Position numbers and translations under genes: made by a program. DNA of 64,000 bases, taken from Flavobacterium terrisoli (GTDB taxonomy: Bacteria; Bacteroidota; Bacteroidia; Flavobacteriales; Flavobacteriaceae). Within the stretch, counting starts at the first letter, position 1, and every line of letters starts with the position of its first letter. The stretch is taken from the NCBI RefSeq assembly GCF_030167905.1, contig NZ_JARGNA010000006.1:1-64000 (forward strand). The letters are read 5' to 3'. Shown here in pieces: positions 34,511 through 43,109 of this stretch. Below the pieces are notes generated by a model. That model ran no database searches, had not been told where the DNA came from, and saw nothing but the letters and a program-made list of their open reading frames with translations.

Positions 34511-34541
34511 TTGAAAGATTATTACAAATGTCATACTTTTG
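34511..34541 (+). promoter_or_regulatory. Promoter of sucA
   Basis: TTG (34511-34513), 20-bp spacer, TACTTTTG (34534-34541). It predicts initiation near 34548 and a leader of ~35 nt to the ATG at 34583. The longer open frame from 34511 is therefore not the protein start. Confidence 0.75.
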
Positions 34542-34582
34542 CAACTGATTTTCTAATACTAAGATTATTTACTGAAAAAATC

Positions 34583-37354
34583 ATGGATAGGTTTTCCTTT
34601 TTAAACGCAGCACACACAGAATTTTTTGCCGATTTATACGAACAATACCTTCAAAATCCCGATAGCGTAGAGCCAAGCTGGAGAGCCTTTTTACAAGGTT
34701 TCGACTTTGGAATGACGACCTATAACGAGGAAAATGCCGTACAAGAATTAGCGCAGTATGCCGCTAGTGTTCCACAAAACGGACAGGTTTCGAATAAATT
34801 ACAAAAAGAGTTTGATGTATTAAGATTAATTGACGGTTACAGAACCCGTGGACATTTGTTTACCCAAACCAATCCGGTTCGTGACAGAAGGGTTTATGAG
34901 CCAAATCTTGATTTGGTGAACTTCGGTTTGTCTGACGCCGATTTGGATACCGTTTTTGATGCCGCTAAAATTTTAGGAAAACAACCGTTAACCTTAAAGC
35001 AAATCCTTGAGGTTTTGAATCGCATGTATTGCCAGCACATTGGTATCGAGTACATGCACATGGAAAATCCGATTTTTGTGAATTGGGTGCAGGAAAGATT
35101 GAATAAAAATGACAACCAACCTGATTTCAACGCAGAGCAAAAGAAACACATTTTAGGCAAACTAAACGAAGCCGTTTCTTTCGAGAACTTTTTGCATACC
35201 AAGTACGTTGGGCAAAAACGTTTCTCGCTCGAAGGTGGTGAAAGCATCATTCCGGCTTTAGATGCGTTGATTGAAACAGCTGCTGAAAGAGGTGTCGAGC
35301 ATTTCGTAATGGGAATGGCACACAGAGGAAGATTGAATACGCTGGCCAATATTTTTGGAAAAGCAACACAAGACATCTTCTCTGAATTTGACGGAAAAGA
35401 TTACGATAAAGAATATTTCGATGGTGACGTGAAGTACCATTTAGGGTTAACCTCGGAAAGAAAAACCAAATCGGGTAAAAAAATCAATATCAATTTGGCT
35501 CCCAATCCATCTCACCTGGAAACCGTTGGTGCCGTGATTGAAGGAATTACCAGAGCCAAACAAGACAAATATTTCCCGGAAGATTTTTCCAAGGTATTGC
35601 CAATTGCCGTTCACGGTGATGCCGCAGTGGCCGGACAGGGAATCGTATACGAAATTGTACAAATGGCGTTGTTGGACGGTTACAAAACCGGTGGAACAAT
35701 CCATATTGTCATCAACAACCAGGTTGGATTTACAACTAACTATTTGGATGCACGCTCGTCAACGTATTGTACTGATGTGGCTAAAGTTACTTTGTCACCG
35801 ATATTACACGTGAATTCGGATGATGCGGAAGCTGTGGTTCATGCGATGTTGTTCGCGTTGGATTTCAGAATGGCATTCGGAAGAGATGTTTTCATCGATT
35901 TGTTGGGCTATAGAAAATATGGGCACAACGAAGGTGACGAACCTCGTTTCACGCAACCATTGTTATACAAATTGATTGCGCGTCACAAAAACCCGAGAGA
36001 CATTTATTCTGAAAAATTAATCACAGCCGGTATCGTGGATGCGGCCTATGTGACCAAAATAGAAAACGATTACAAAGCCAAGCTGGATGAAAACCTACAA
36101 GCTTCGCGTAAAAAAGATTTGACTATCATCAAGCCTTTTATGCAGGACGAATGGAAAGGTTTTGTTCAGGTTTCGGATGACGAAATGTTGAAAAAAGTAG
36201 ACACCAAATTCGACCAAAAGAAATTAGATGGCATCTTAGAAACCATTTCAACTTTACCATCAGACAAAAAATTCATCAGCAAGATTTCCAAAATTGTAAC
36301 TGACCGCAAAACGATGTATGACAACGATACTATCGATTGGGGAACGGCAGAAACACTGGCTTACGGTTCATTATTGACCGAAGGATATGATGTTCGTATC
36401 TCGGGACAGGACGTGGAAAGAGGAACTTTTTCCCACCGTCATGCCGTAGTAAAAGTGGAAGACAGCGAAGAAGAAGTAGTATTGCTGAATACTTTAAAAG
36501 ACAAAAAAGGGAAGTTCAATGTATTCAATTCCTTCCTTTCAGAATATGGCGTTTTAGGATTTGATTATGGCTATGCCTTAGCCAATCCAAACGCGTTGAC
36601 GATTTGGGAAGCACAGTTCGGGGATTTCTCTAATGGTGCCCAAATCATGATTGACCAATACATTTCGTGTGGGGAAGACAAATGGAACAACCAAAACGGA
36701 ATCGTATTATTGTTGCCTCACGGTTACGAAGGGCAAGGAGCAGAGCACTCTTCGGCACGTATGGAGCGTTACTTACAGTTGTGTGCCAAACACAATATGT
36801 TCGTAGCCGATTGTACGACACCGGCGAATTTCTTCCACTTGTTGCGTCGCCAGATGAAAACCAAATTCCGCAAACCGTTGGTGGTATTCTCGCCAAAAAG
36901 TTTGTTGCGTCACCCATTGTGCGTTTCCACTCGTGAGGAATTGGCAAAAGGCAGTTTCCAGGAAGTAATTGATGACAAATCAATCGACAAGAAAAAAGTA
37001 AAAACCGTAGTTTTCTGTACCGGAAAATTCTATTACGATATCTTGGCCGAAAGAGAAAATTTAGGCAGAAATGATGTAGCTTTGGTACGCATCGAGCAAT
37101 TGTTCCCGTTACCGGTGGATCAATTGAAAGCCGTGATTAAAAGTTATCCGAATGCCGACGATTTTGTTTGGGCACAGGAAGAACCAAAAAATATGGGTGC
37201 TTACAGTTATATGCTAATGAATTTCGACTTGGTTCAGTGGAGATTGGCTTCGTTAAAAGCTTACGCTGCACCAGCCGCTGGAAGTCATACACGTGACAGA
37301 AGACGTCACGCCGATGCTATCAGAATGGTATTTGACAAGAATTTATTTAGATAA
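34583..37354 (+). CDS. sucA: 2-oxoglutarate dehydrogenase E1 component
   Basis: This is a 923-residue thiamine-diphosphate enzyme that decarboxylates 2-oxoglutarate and succinylates the lipoyl group of SucB in the TCA cycle. The N-terminus starts MDRFSFLNAAHTEFFADLYEQ, matching the conserved E1o leader. TPP-binding segments are AVHGDAAVAGQGIVYEI and IHIVINNQVGFTT; the transketolase-like half has LPHGYEGQGAEHSSARMER. Length matches E. coli SucA (933). The sucB gene follows after 124 bp that contain two repeat elements. Confidence 0.97.
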   Translation: MDRFSFLNAAHTEFFADLYEQYLQNPDSVEPSWRAFLQGFDFGMTTYNEENAVQELAQYAASVPQNGQVSNKLQKEFDVLRLIDGYRTRGHLFTQTNPVRDRRVYEPNLDLVNFGLSDADLDTVFDAAKILGKQPLTLKQILEVLNRMYCQHIGIEYMHMENPIFVNWVQERLNKNDNQPDFNAEQKKHILGKLNEAVSFENFLHTKYVGQKRFSLEGGESIIPALDALIETAAERGVEHFVMGMAHRGRLNTLANIFGKATQDIFSEFDGKDYDKEYFDGDVKYHLGLTSERKTKSGKKININLAPNPSHLETVGAVIEGITRAKQDKYFPEDFSKVLPIAVHGDAAVAGQGIVYEIVQMALLDGYKTGGTIHIVINNQVGFTTNYLDARSSTYCTDVAKVTLSPILHVNSDDAEAVVHAMLFALDFRMAFGRDVFIDLLGYRKYGHNEGDEPRFTQPLLYKLIARHKNPRDIYSEKLITAGIVDAAYVTKIENDYKAKLDENLQASRKKDLTIIKPFMQDEWKGFVQVSDDEMLKKVDTKFDQKKLDGILETISTLPSDKKFISKISKIVTDRKTMYDNDTIDWGTAETLAYGSLLTEGYDVRISGQDVERGTFSHRHAVVKVEDSEEEVVLLNTLKDKKGKFNVFNSFLSEYGVLGFDYGYALANPNALTIWEAQFGDFSNGAQIMIDQYISCGEDKWNNQNGIVLLLPHGYEGQGAEHSSARMERYLQLCAKHNMFVADCTTPANFFHLLRRQMKTKFRKPLVVFSPKSLLRHPLCVSTREELAKGSFQEVIDDKSIDKKKVKTVVFCTGKFYYDILAERENLGRNDVALVRIEQLFPLPVDQLKAVIKSYPNADDFVWAQEEPKNMGAYSYMLMNFDLVQWRLASLKAYAAPAAGSHTRDRRRHADAIRMVFDKNLFR

Positions 37355-37370
37355 TAATTAGGAGCTTAAT

Positions 37371-37420
37371 CCCGCTTTCCATTACAATCTCTTCGAGGAT
37401 TTTCATTGCAATCGGGGCTA
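37371..37420 (+). repeat. Short palindromic dispersed element, copy 2 (sucA/sucB gap)
   Basis: Block CCCGCTTTCCA (37371-37381), a hairpin (AATC ... CTTCGAG ... GATT, 37387-37402) and block TTGCAATCGGGGCTA (37406-37420). The flanking blocks are identical to those at 16429-16471 while the hairpin between them differs in sequence and length. It lies 17 bp after sucA. Confidence 0.8.
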
Positions 37421-37438
37421 GAAAAAAGATAAACAACA

Positions 37439-37473
37439 CATTTAAAATTTAAAATTCATAATTTAAAATATTA
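37439..37473 (+). repeat. Heptad-periodic AT-rich array upstream of sucB
   Basis: Five 7-bp units of type AATTTAA (starts 37439, 37446, 37453, 37460 and 37467), with AATTCAT as third unit, exactly as in the arrays before nuoE and nuoB. It ends 5 nt before the sucB ATG. Only one half-array is present here; a palindromic element takes the place of the other half. Confidence 0.78.
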
Positions 37474-37478
37474 CAACG

Positions 37479-38711
37479 ATGATTTTAGAGATGAAAGTCC
37501 CATCACCGGGAGAATCGATTAAAGAAGTAGAAATTGCAACTTGGTTAGTAAAAGACGGCGATTATGTAGAAAAAGACCAAGCCATTGCTGAGGTAGATTC
37601 TGACAAAGCAACCTTAGAGTTACCGGCAGAAGCCAGCGGAATCATCACGCTAAAAGCGGAAGAAGGCGACGCAGTAGCCGTTGGCGCTGTAGTTTGTTTG
37701 ATTGATACTGATGCGGCAAAACCAAGCGGAAGTGCTCCGGCAGCGGAAGCAAAACCTGCAACAGTTGAGGCTCCAAAAGCTGAAGAGAAAAAAGTAGAAG
37801 CGCCTAAAGCCGCTCCGGTTGCAGCAGCAACTTATGCCGCGCAGGCACCATCTCCGGCAGCCAAAAAAATATTGGACGAAAAAAACATCCAACCTTCTGA
37901 CATTGTTGGGACAGGCAGAGACGGAAGAATCACCAAAGAAGATGCTGTAAATGCGGTACCTTCTATGGGAACGCCAACCGGCGGAACCCGTGGTTCAGAA
38001 AGAACAAAATTATCGATGTTGCGTCGTAAAGTAGCAGAGCGTTTGGTTTCAGCTAAAAACGAAACCGCGATGTTGACTACCTTCAACGAAGTAGACATGA
38101 CCAATATCTATGCGTTGCGTGACCAATACAAAGAAGAATTCAAAGCAAAACACGGTTTGGGATTGGGCTTTATGTCTTTCTTTACCAAAGCGGTAACCCG
38201 TGCGTTACAATTATACCCGGATGTAAATTCCATGATCGACGGTCAGGAGAAAATTTCTTATGACTTCTGTGATATTTCGGTAGCGGTTTCAGGACCAAAG
38301 GGTTTGATGGTACCGGTAATGAGAAACGCAGAAACCTTGTCTTTCAGAGGTGTGGAAGCTGAAATCAAAAGATTGGCAATTCGTGCCCGTGACGGACAAA
38401 TCACTGTTGACGAAATGACCGGCGGAACTTTCACTATTTCCAATGGCGGTGTTTTCGGTAGTATGTTGAGCACGCCAATTATCAATCCACCACAATCGGG
38501 AATCTTAGGGATGCACAATGTCGTGGAAAGACCAATCGTAAGAAACGGTCAAATCGTTATCGCTCCGGTAATGTTTGTGGCTTTATCTTATGACCACAGA
38601 ATCATAGACGGTCGTGAGTCGGTTGGATTCCTTGTAGCGGTAAAAGAAGCGTTGGAAAACCCTGTAGAAATCTTAATGGGTGGAAATGCTAAGAAAGCAT
38701 TGGAACTGTAA
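37479..38711 (+). CDS. sucB: Dihydrolipoyllysine-residue succinyltransferase (E2 of 2-oxoglutarate dehydrogenase)
   Basis: This is a 410-residue E2 core enzyme that transfers succinyl groups from lipoate to CoA. The lipoyl domain (1-75) carries the lipoylated lysine K43 in DSDKATLELPA. An Ala/Pro/Lys-rich hinge (about 80-125) leads to the peripheral-subunit-binding domain (APSPAAKKILDEKNIQPSDI). The catalytic domain follows, with the active-site motif SYDHRIIDGRESVGF near the end. It follows sucA on the same strand and is closed by a terminator cassette. Confidence 0.97.
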   Translation: MILEMKVPSPGESIKEVEIATWLVKDGDYVEKDQAIAEVDSDKATLELPAEASGIITLKAEEGDAVAVGAVVCLIDTDAAKPSGSAPAAEAKPATVEAPKAEEKKVEAPKAAPVAAATYAAQAPSPAAKKILDEKNIQPSDIVGTGRDGRITKEDAVNAVPSMGTPTGGTRGSERTKLSMLRRKVAERLVSAKNETAMLTTFNEVDMTNIYALRDQYKEEFKAKHGLGLGFMSFFTKAVTRALQLYPDVNSMIDGQEKISYDFCDISVAVSGPKGLMVPVMRNAETLSFRGVEAEIKRLAIRARDGQITVDEMTGGTFTISNGGVFGSMLSTPIINPPQSGILGMHNVVERPIVRNGQIVIAPVMFVALSYDHRIIDGRESVGFLVAVKEALENPVEILMGGNAKKALEL

Positions 38712-38777
38712 AGTTTTTTCCGCTTCGGATGAAGCGCCTATATATTTAAAATCCCGCTTGGAAAACCAAGCGGGATT
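38704..38777 (+). repeat. Double-hairpin terminator cassette, copy A (after sucB)
   Basis: The cassette begins AACTGTAAAG over the last sucB codons, then has hairpin CGCTTC-GGAT-GAAGCG (38721-38736), an AT spacer (CTATATA), and the terminator hairpin at 38751-38776. A second copy with the same order and about the same spacing lies at 41866-41937. Between copies the first hairpin changes C to T in one arm (GAAGCG to GAAGTG), which keeps a G-U pair. Confidence 0.82.
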
Positions 38778-38782
38778 TTTTT
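38748..38782 (+). terminator. Terminator of sucAB
   Basis: Arms ATCCCGCTTGG (38751-38761) and CCAAGCGGGAT (38766-38776), loop AAAA, followed by seven T. Confidence 0.93.
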
Positions 38783-38885
38783 ATAAAACACAAAGGTTTA
38801 GTTTAATTTTTTAAAAAAACTATAGGTTATTATCTATTTTAGCGCCTTAAATTTTTTTTTAGCAGCGTTTTTCAGTTTTTTCAAC

Positions 38886-40592
38886 ATGTATAAAATCATC
38901 TATTATTTTATAATACTATTGTCATTCTCTTCAGCATTTTCTCAGGATTTAAATGAGTTTGAGATCAAAAGCACCCGAAGTATACAAGAGCAACTTATTT
39001 CTAATCCTGATAAAGCTTACACTGAAGCTTTGAAAATTAGCAATTCTAAAAACGAGCTGTTTAGCTTTTTTGGCAAATATTATGTGGCCAATTATTTTTA
39101 CAATAAATCAGAGTTTACTCATTCCAAGCAACTTCTTATAGCGCTTATAGAAAATATTGAGAAAAGTGATAAGGCTAAATCAAACAAAGTATACCAGGAT
39201 TTGATGGGAATGTGTGTCAACAAACTTTTCTATATCCATAAGAATTTGGGAGAGTATGACTTAGCATTATTTTATCTTGATAAATATAAGAATAGTGTTC
39301 CTAATAATCATTTTAACGAACAGTATGGCTCAATAAAAGTCGCTATGGGAGATTATGTTAATGGAATAGCTTTGTTAAAGAGAGAATTAAAGACTACACC
39401 TCATCTGAAATTAGGAGTAGGTGAAAAAAAAGTAATGAATAAAAAATTATTTGCAGATAAATACAATATCATAGGTGAAGCTTATCAAACGTATTACATC
39501 AAGTCAAAAAAAGCGGTGTTTTTGGATTCTGCAAATTATTACTTTAATGCAGCAGCAACTATGTTGATACAAGACAATTTTTATCCTGAGTACACCAAAG
39601 CATTGTTGTACATGCGAGAAGCAAAAAGTGCGGCTTTGGCAGGGGATTACTCCAAATCATTGTCTTTATACAGAAAGGGGAAAAAGTATACCGTTATTCA
39701 GGATAATATAAGAACAGTACAGTTGTTTGATTTAGGGATGGCCGATTGTTTCCATCATTTAAAGCAAGTTGATTCAGCATTTTTCTATTGTAAAAAATAT
39801 ATAAAAAGTTATCAAATAACTAAAGTTTCCAAAGAAAATCTATTAATGGCCTATAACATCATGGCACAATGCTATGGTGCAAAAAATGACAATAAGAACG
39901 CCTATCGTTATGCCCAAAAAAGTTTAGTATTAATTCAATCCATAGAGGGGATAAAAAATAAATCTTTAAATTTTCTACACAACTATGACTTGAATATTAT
40001 AAAAGAAGAATCCAATAAAATTATAGCTTCTAAGAATTATTTTAAAATTTCTCTTTTTAGTATTTTGATCGTTTTAGCGATAGTTGTTTTCAGTTTTTAT
40101 TATTATTACAGGTATCAGAAAGAAAAGCATTATCGATTTTTAAAAATTATTCAAGACCTGAAAGAATCTAAAGCCTCGGGGATTCATAAAACACAAATCA
40201 TTACCACTGAAGCACAACCTAAGCAGATTATAGACGATGAGCTTATTGAGAAATTGGCTTTAGGGTTAAAAAAATTAGAGCAGAAAGAAGCTTTTTTAGA
40301 TCCGAATTTCAAGTTGGCTTTTGTGGCTAAAAAGTTAAATACCAATACGGCTTATTTATCACAATACTTCAATCAGGTTATGGAAAAGACCTTTTCAGAA
40401 TATACACAGGAATTGCGAATACATTATGTACTCCAAAAGCTTATTGATGTGCCTTATTTTCGTAAATATACCTTGCAGGCTATTGCTGAAGAAGTTGGTT
40501 ATAAAGATGCCAATACGCTGGTTCGTGTTTTTAAAAAGCAAACCGGCCTTTCTCCTAATTATTATATTGAAAAGTTAAAAAATACAGCTTAA
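38886..40592 (+). CDS. Membrane-anchored TPR protein with C-terminal AraC-type DNA-binding domain
   Basis: This 568-residue regulator has a signal or anchor segment (MYKIIYYFIILLSFSSAFSQ), tetratricopeptide-like helical repeats (about 40-375), one transmembrane helix (about 388-410; FSILIVLAIVVFSFYYYYR), and a cytoplasmic AraC/XylS helix-turn-helix domain (about 460-565; LAFVAKKLNTNTAYLSQYF and LQAIAEEVGYKDANTLVRVF). It thus looks like a one-component system, sensing with the periplasmic TPR part and binding DNA inside. This architecture is common in Bacteroidetes. Signal and target are unknown; the next gene (40715) is a possible target by adjacency only. Confidence 0.88.
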   Translation: MYKIIYYFIILLSFSSAFSQDLNEFEIKSTRSIQEQLISNPDKAYTEALKISNSKNELFSFFGKYYVANYFYNKSEFTHSKQLLIALIENIEKSDKAKSNKVYQDLMGMCVNKLFYIHKNLGEYDLALFYLDKYKNSVPNNHFNEQYGSIKVAMGDYVNGIALLKRELKTTPHLKLGVGEKKVMNKKLFADKYNIIGEAYQTYYIKSKKAVFLDSANYYFNAAATMLIQDNFYPEYTKALLYMREAKSAALAGDYSKSLSLYRKGKKYTVIQDNIRTVQLFDLGMADCFHHLKQVDSAFFYCKKYIKSYQITKVSKENLLMAYNIMAQCYGAKNDNKNAYRYAQKSLVLIQSIEGIKNKSLNFLHNYDLNIIKEESNKIIASKNYFKISLFSILIVLAIVVFSFYYYYRYQKEKHYRFLKIIQDLKESKASGIHKTQIITTEAQPKQIIDDELIEKLALGLKKLEQKEAFLDPNFKLAFVAKKLNTNTAYLSQYFNQVMEKTFSEYTQELRIHYVLQKLIDVPYFRKYTLQAIAEEVGYKDANTLVRVFKKQTGLSPNYYIEKLKNTA

Positions 40593-40661
40593 GTATTTTA
40601 AAATCAATAAAATACACCACATTTAATCTGTTGATTATTTATAAATAGTCCAATCAATAAA

Positions 40662-40692
40662 TTGTACCTGTGGTTCATTCCTTATAGTTTTG
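40662..40692 (+). promoter_or_regulatory. Promoter of the 40715 gene
   Basis: TTG (40662-40664), 20-bp spacer, TAGTTTTG (40685-40692). Predicted start near 40699, giving a leader of ~16 nt. Confidence 0.72.
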
Positions 40693-40710
40693 GTTTAAAA
40701 TCAAACCAAA
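40689..40710. promoter_or_regulatory. Perfect inverted repeat over the 40715 start site
   Basis: Arms TTTGGTTT (40689-40696) and AAACCAAA (40703-40710) with a 6-bp spacer overlap the -7 box and the predicted transcript start. A regulator bound here would block initiation; a small 5' hairpin is the alternative. Confidence 0.55.
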
Positions 40711-40714
40711 TAAA

Positions 40715-41836
40715 ATGAAAAAAAAAGTTATCCTTCTGGGATTAGTATTATTCTCTTTTGCTAATACTAATGCTCAATTATTGAACAAAATCACCAAAGC
40801 AAAAAACACAGCCAATCAAGCATCGGAAGTGGTGGAGACCGCAGAGAAAGGTAAAGAAGCTATCAAAAAAGGCGATAAAAAGAAAAAAGGAGGCGGTGGA
40901 TTTGGCGGTTTAAAGCTGGACTGGACTATGTTCAAACAAACGCCGGCTGTAACATTCAATTCTCTTCTTTATGGAACGGGTTCTAGTCCGGGATTAATAA
41001 ATAGTTATACAGCAACTTTTATTCCTAATAAAACGGTTGACGGAAGAACAGTTCATCCCTTTTCGGATCAGTCGGAGTATTTAAGAATCAAGGTGTTCAA
41101 AGACAACCAATACATGAACTATTTTGAATATGCCGGAGACCAAGTTTTTGACGATGGTAAAAAGACCAAGTTCAATGAGCCAAGCAGCCGTTACCAACGT
41201 GATGGTGAATGGGTAGGACATTCGGAATCATTCATTACAGATTGGGGTCCGGGCAATTATAGATTAGATTTCTATGCCGGTGATAAGATGTTTTATTCAT
41301 TCGATTTTGAATTGGTAAAACTAACCAATTCCGATCCTTACGCCACCAAAAACGAAATGTACGTTGTTCGTGGTCCATGGAATAATTTTGCTTATATGCA
41401 ATATGCTGATACCGGCAATTTGGTGTTTGGATATTACATCACTCACGAAGAGTTTAAGCCAAATCCGGCTAACAGCGCAAAAACCAACAAGAGTGTAAAA
41501 TGGAGTGTGAAGATGTTCAAAGACAACAAATTATTTGCACAGAATTATGGAAACGGTCCTAGTACTGCTCAGGTAGAACAAGCCAAATGGAATGAAGTTT
41601 CGTGTGCATTTAAAAGAGTGGACAAACCTGGAGAAATTAAATTTGCTGACCTTGCCGATGGCGCTTACAAAGTTGAACTTACTATTGAAGGTGAAGCCAA
41701 ACCTAGAACCTACAAGTTTGATGTAAAGGATAAAAGAATTGTTCAAATTCCGGAACAAGACCGAACCAAAAACACCGATCCAACGCGATTAATTGAAGGG
41801 TGGAATGACTTCTTTTGGCTGAAACTGGAGAAATAA
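40715..41836 (+). CDS. Exported protein of unknown function
   Basis: This 373-residue protein has a signal peptide (MKKKVILLGLVLFSFANTNAQ), a short Lys/Gly-rich low-complexity region (about residues 45-66, KKGDKKKKGGGGFGG) and a beta-rich remainder with many Tyr, Phe and Trp (e.g. GPWNNFAYMQYADTGNLVFG). No cysteine pair, metal motif or sorting domain was recognised. It has its own promoter with an overlapping inverted repeat and ends in the second terminator cassette, so it is a monocistronic, probably regulated, envelope gene. Confidence 0.78.
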   Translation: MKKKVILLGLVLFSFANTNAQLLNKITKAKNTANQASEVVETAEKGKEAIKKGDKKKKGGGGFGGLKLDWTMFKQTPAVTFNSLLYGTGSSPGLINSYTATFIPNKTVDGRTVHPFSDQSEYLRIKVFKDNQYMNYFEYAGDQVFDDGKKTKFNEPSSRYQRDGEWVGHSESFITDWGPGNYRLDFYAGDKMFYSFDFELVKLTNSDPYATKNEMYVVRGPWNNFAYMQYADTGNLVFGYYITHEEFKPNPANSAKTNKSVKWSVKMFKDNKLFAQNYGNGPSTAQVEQAKWNEVSCAFKRVDKPGEIKFADLADGAYKVELTIEGEAKPRTYKFDVKDKRIVQIPEQDRTKNTDPTRLIEGWNDFFWLKLEK

Positions 41837-41865
41837 TCACACAAAGCTTGATCGGAAAGTTTTAG

Positions 41866-41937
41866 AACTGGAAAGTTTTTCCGCTTCGGATGAAGTGTCT
41901 ATATAGATAAATCCCGCTTGGTTTTCCAAGCGGGATT
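41866..41937. terminator. Double-hairpin terminator cassette, copy B
   Basis: Same layout as the cassette at 38704-38777: AACTGGAAAG, hairpin CGCTTC-GGAT-GAAGTG (41882-41897), CTATATA spacer, then terminator arms ATCCCGCTTGG (41911-41921) and CCAAGCGGGAT (41926-41936). The loop is TTTT here and AAAA in copy A. It separates two convergent genes and can act on both strands, although the T tracts are short. Confidence 0.82.
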
Positions 41938-41944
41938 TATGTTT

Positions 41945-42946
41945 TTATGGGAGAGCGTTTATGGCTGCAGTTAATTGTGCCTGCGTCCCGACGCTTGTTT
42001 CTGCCAAAGTGAAATCATAGACAGCATTCGCTGAAATGGTTGCCGGTTTTATAGCATATCGCCATTGTCCGTTGTCTTCGGTAACAAAAATGATATGACA
42101 TTCTAATCCGATTGGAATTTGCCCGTAATGTTCACTGAATAATCCTGTAGCAGTATCATACGTATCTAAGTTAGCTAAGCCATTTCCTTCACCATCATAA
42201 TGTAAGTAGATGGCGCAGTTCTGATTGTCATATCCATCAGGAACAGAAGCTAAAATGGTGGTTTTAGGTCTCGGGTCACTATAAAATACGTCGACATTGC
42301 ACCATCCAAAATCATCAACAAAAGCGTAGTAGATACTATTTATGCCGACACCGCCTTGCCCTTCTAAAAACGCACCAGGTACGCCATTTGGACCGACCTG
42401 TTGTTCCAACCAAAAATTACCATCTACAAATTCCCATAGAGTCATCTCGTTATTGCCGCCATTATCATCTGTTAATTGTGTTGGAATTTGTAATGTTATG
42501 TGTCCGTTTAACTCCAATTGCTGCCCATTTTTAGTGGCATTGATATAAAATTCCCCTCCGGAAACCAGCATGGCTCTGTCTCCTCCGGGTAACTTGCCCA
42601 TGGTGTGCATTCCGGTGGTTAGCATATCTCCTCCTTTGAAAATTTCGACATATTCGATATCGACTTGTCCCGTAACCGGATTGCCGTTTAGGGTTAAATC
42701 ACTTCCGTCTATACTAATGGTAACGCCATTGGCAGTAGTAAAATTCGTCAGTCCGGATGCAACATTTAAATCGAAAGTTTGTGTTATCGAGTTAAGCGCA
42801 ATGTCTTTCAAGTTATTGAATTCTCCTGCAGAAGGATAGTTGCTTGCGGAGTCACTGTCACCACAGCCCGTAGCAAACAGGGTTAATAGTAAACCGGCTA
42901 AAATAGAACGGAATGACTTTACTAAATGCATTTTTTTGTTTTTCAT
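41945..42946 (-). CDS. Lipoprotein of unknown function
   Basis: This 333-residue protein has a lipoprotein signal (LLLTLFATGCGDSDS; cysteine at about residue 28). The mature part is beta-rich with Asp/Gly/Asn segments (e.g. DNGGNNEMTLWEFVDGNFWLE, shown in part as DNGGNNEMTLWEF). I recognise no catalytic motif. Acidic residues just after the lipidated cysteine are compatible with surface export in flavobacteria but are not decisive. Met6 (42931) is an alternative start. Confidence 0.8.
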   Translation of the reverse strand: MKNKKMHLVKSFRSILAGLLLTLFATGCGDSDSASNYPSAGEFNNLKDIALNSITQTFDLNVASGLTNFTTANGVTISIDGSDLTLNGNPVTGQVDIEYVEIFKGGDMLTTGMHTMGKLPGGDRAMLVSGGEFYINATKNGQQLELNGHITLQIPTQLTDDNGGNNEMTLWEFVDGNFWLEQQVGPNGVPGAFLEGQGGVGINSIYYAFVDDFGWCNVDVFYSDPRPKTTILASVPDGYDNQNCAIYLHYDGEGNGLANLDTYDTATGLFSEHYGQIPIGLECHIIFVTEDNGQWRYAIKPATISANAVYDFTLAETSVGTQAQLTAAINALP

Positions 42947-43000
42947 AGCTATAATTTTTTTTTAGGATACGATAACCTTAAAAAGGTTGCGGGCATTTTT

Positions 43001-43008
43001 CAAATGTA
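43001..43008 (-). promoter_or_regulatory. Possible -7 box for the 42946 lipoprotein gene
   Basis: TACATTTG on the minus strand fits TAnnTTTG, 55 bp before the start. No well-spaced TTG. A small hairpin (AACCTT / AAGGTT, 42974-42988) would sit in the leader. Confidence 0.45.
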
Positions 43009-43109
43009 GTAAAATTATTAATTGTTTTATCAGTAACAAAATTTCTTAATTGTGAAATTCTCTTTGCTTTAATATGTTTTTCGTTTATTTGTGTCACACT
43101 TTTTAGGCT

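Noticed and set aside
34511..34582. N-terminal extension of sucA
   Set aside because: It overlaps the promoter, and the conserved E1 N-terminus begins at 34583.
34895..35376. 160-codon open frame on the minus strand
   Set aside because: It is a shadow frame inside sucA.
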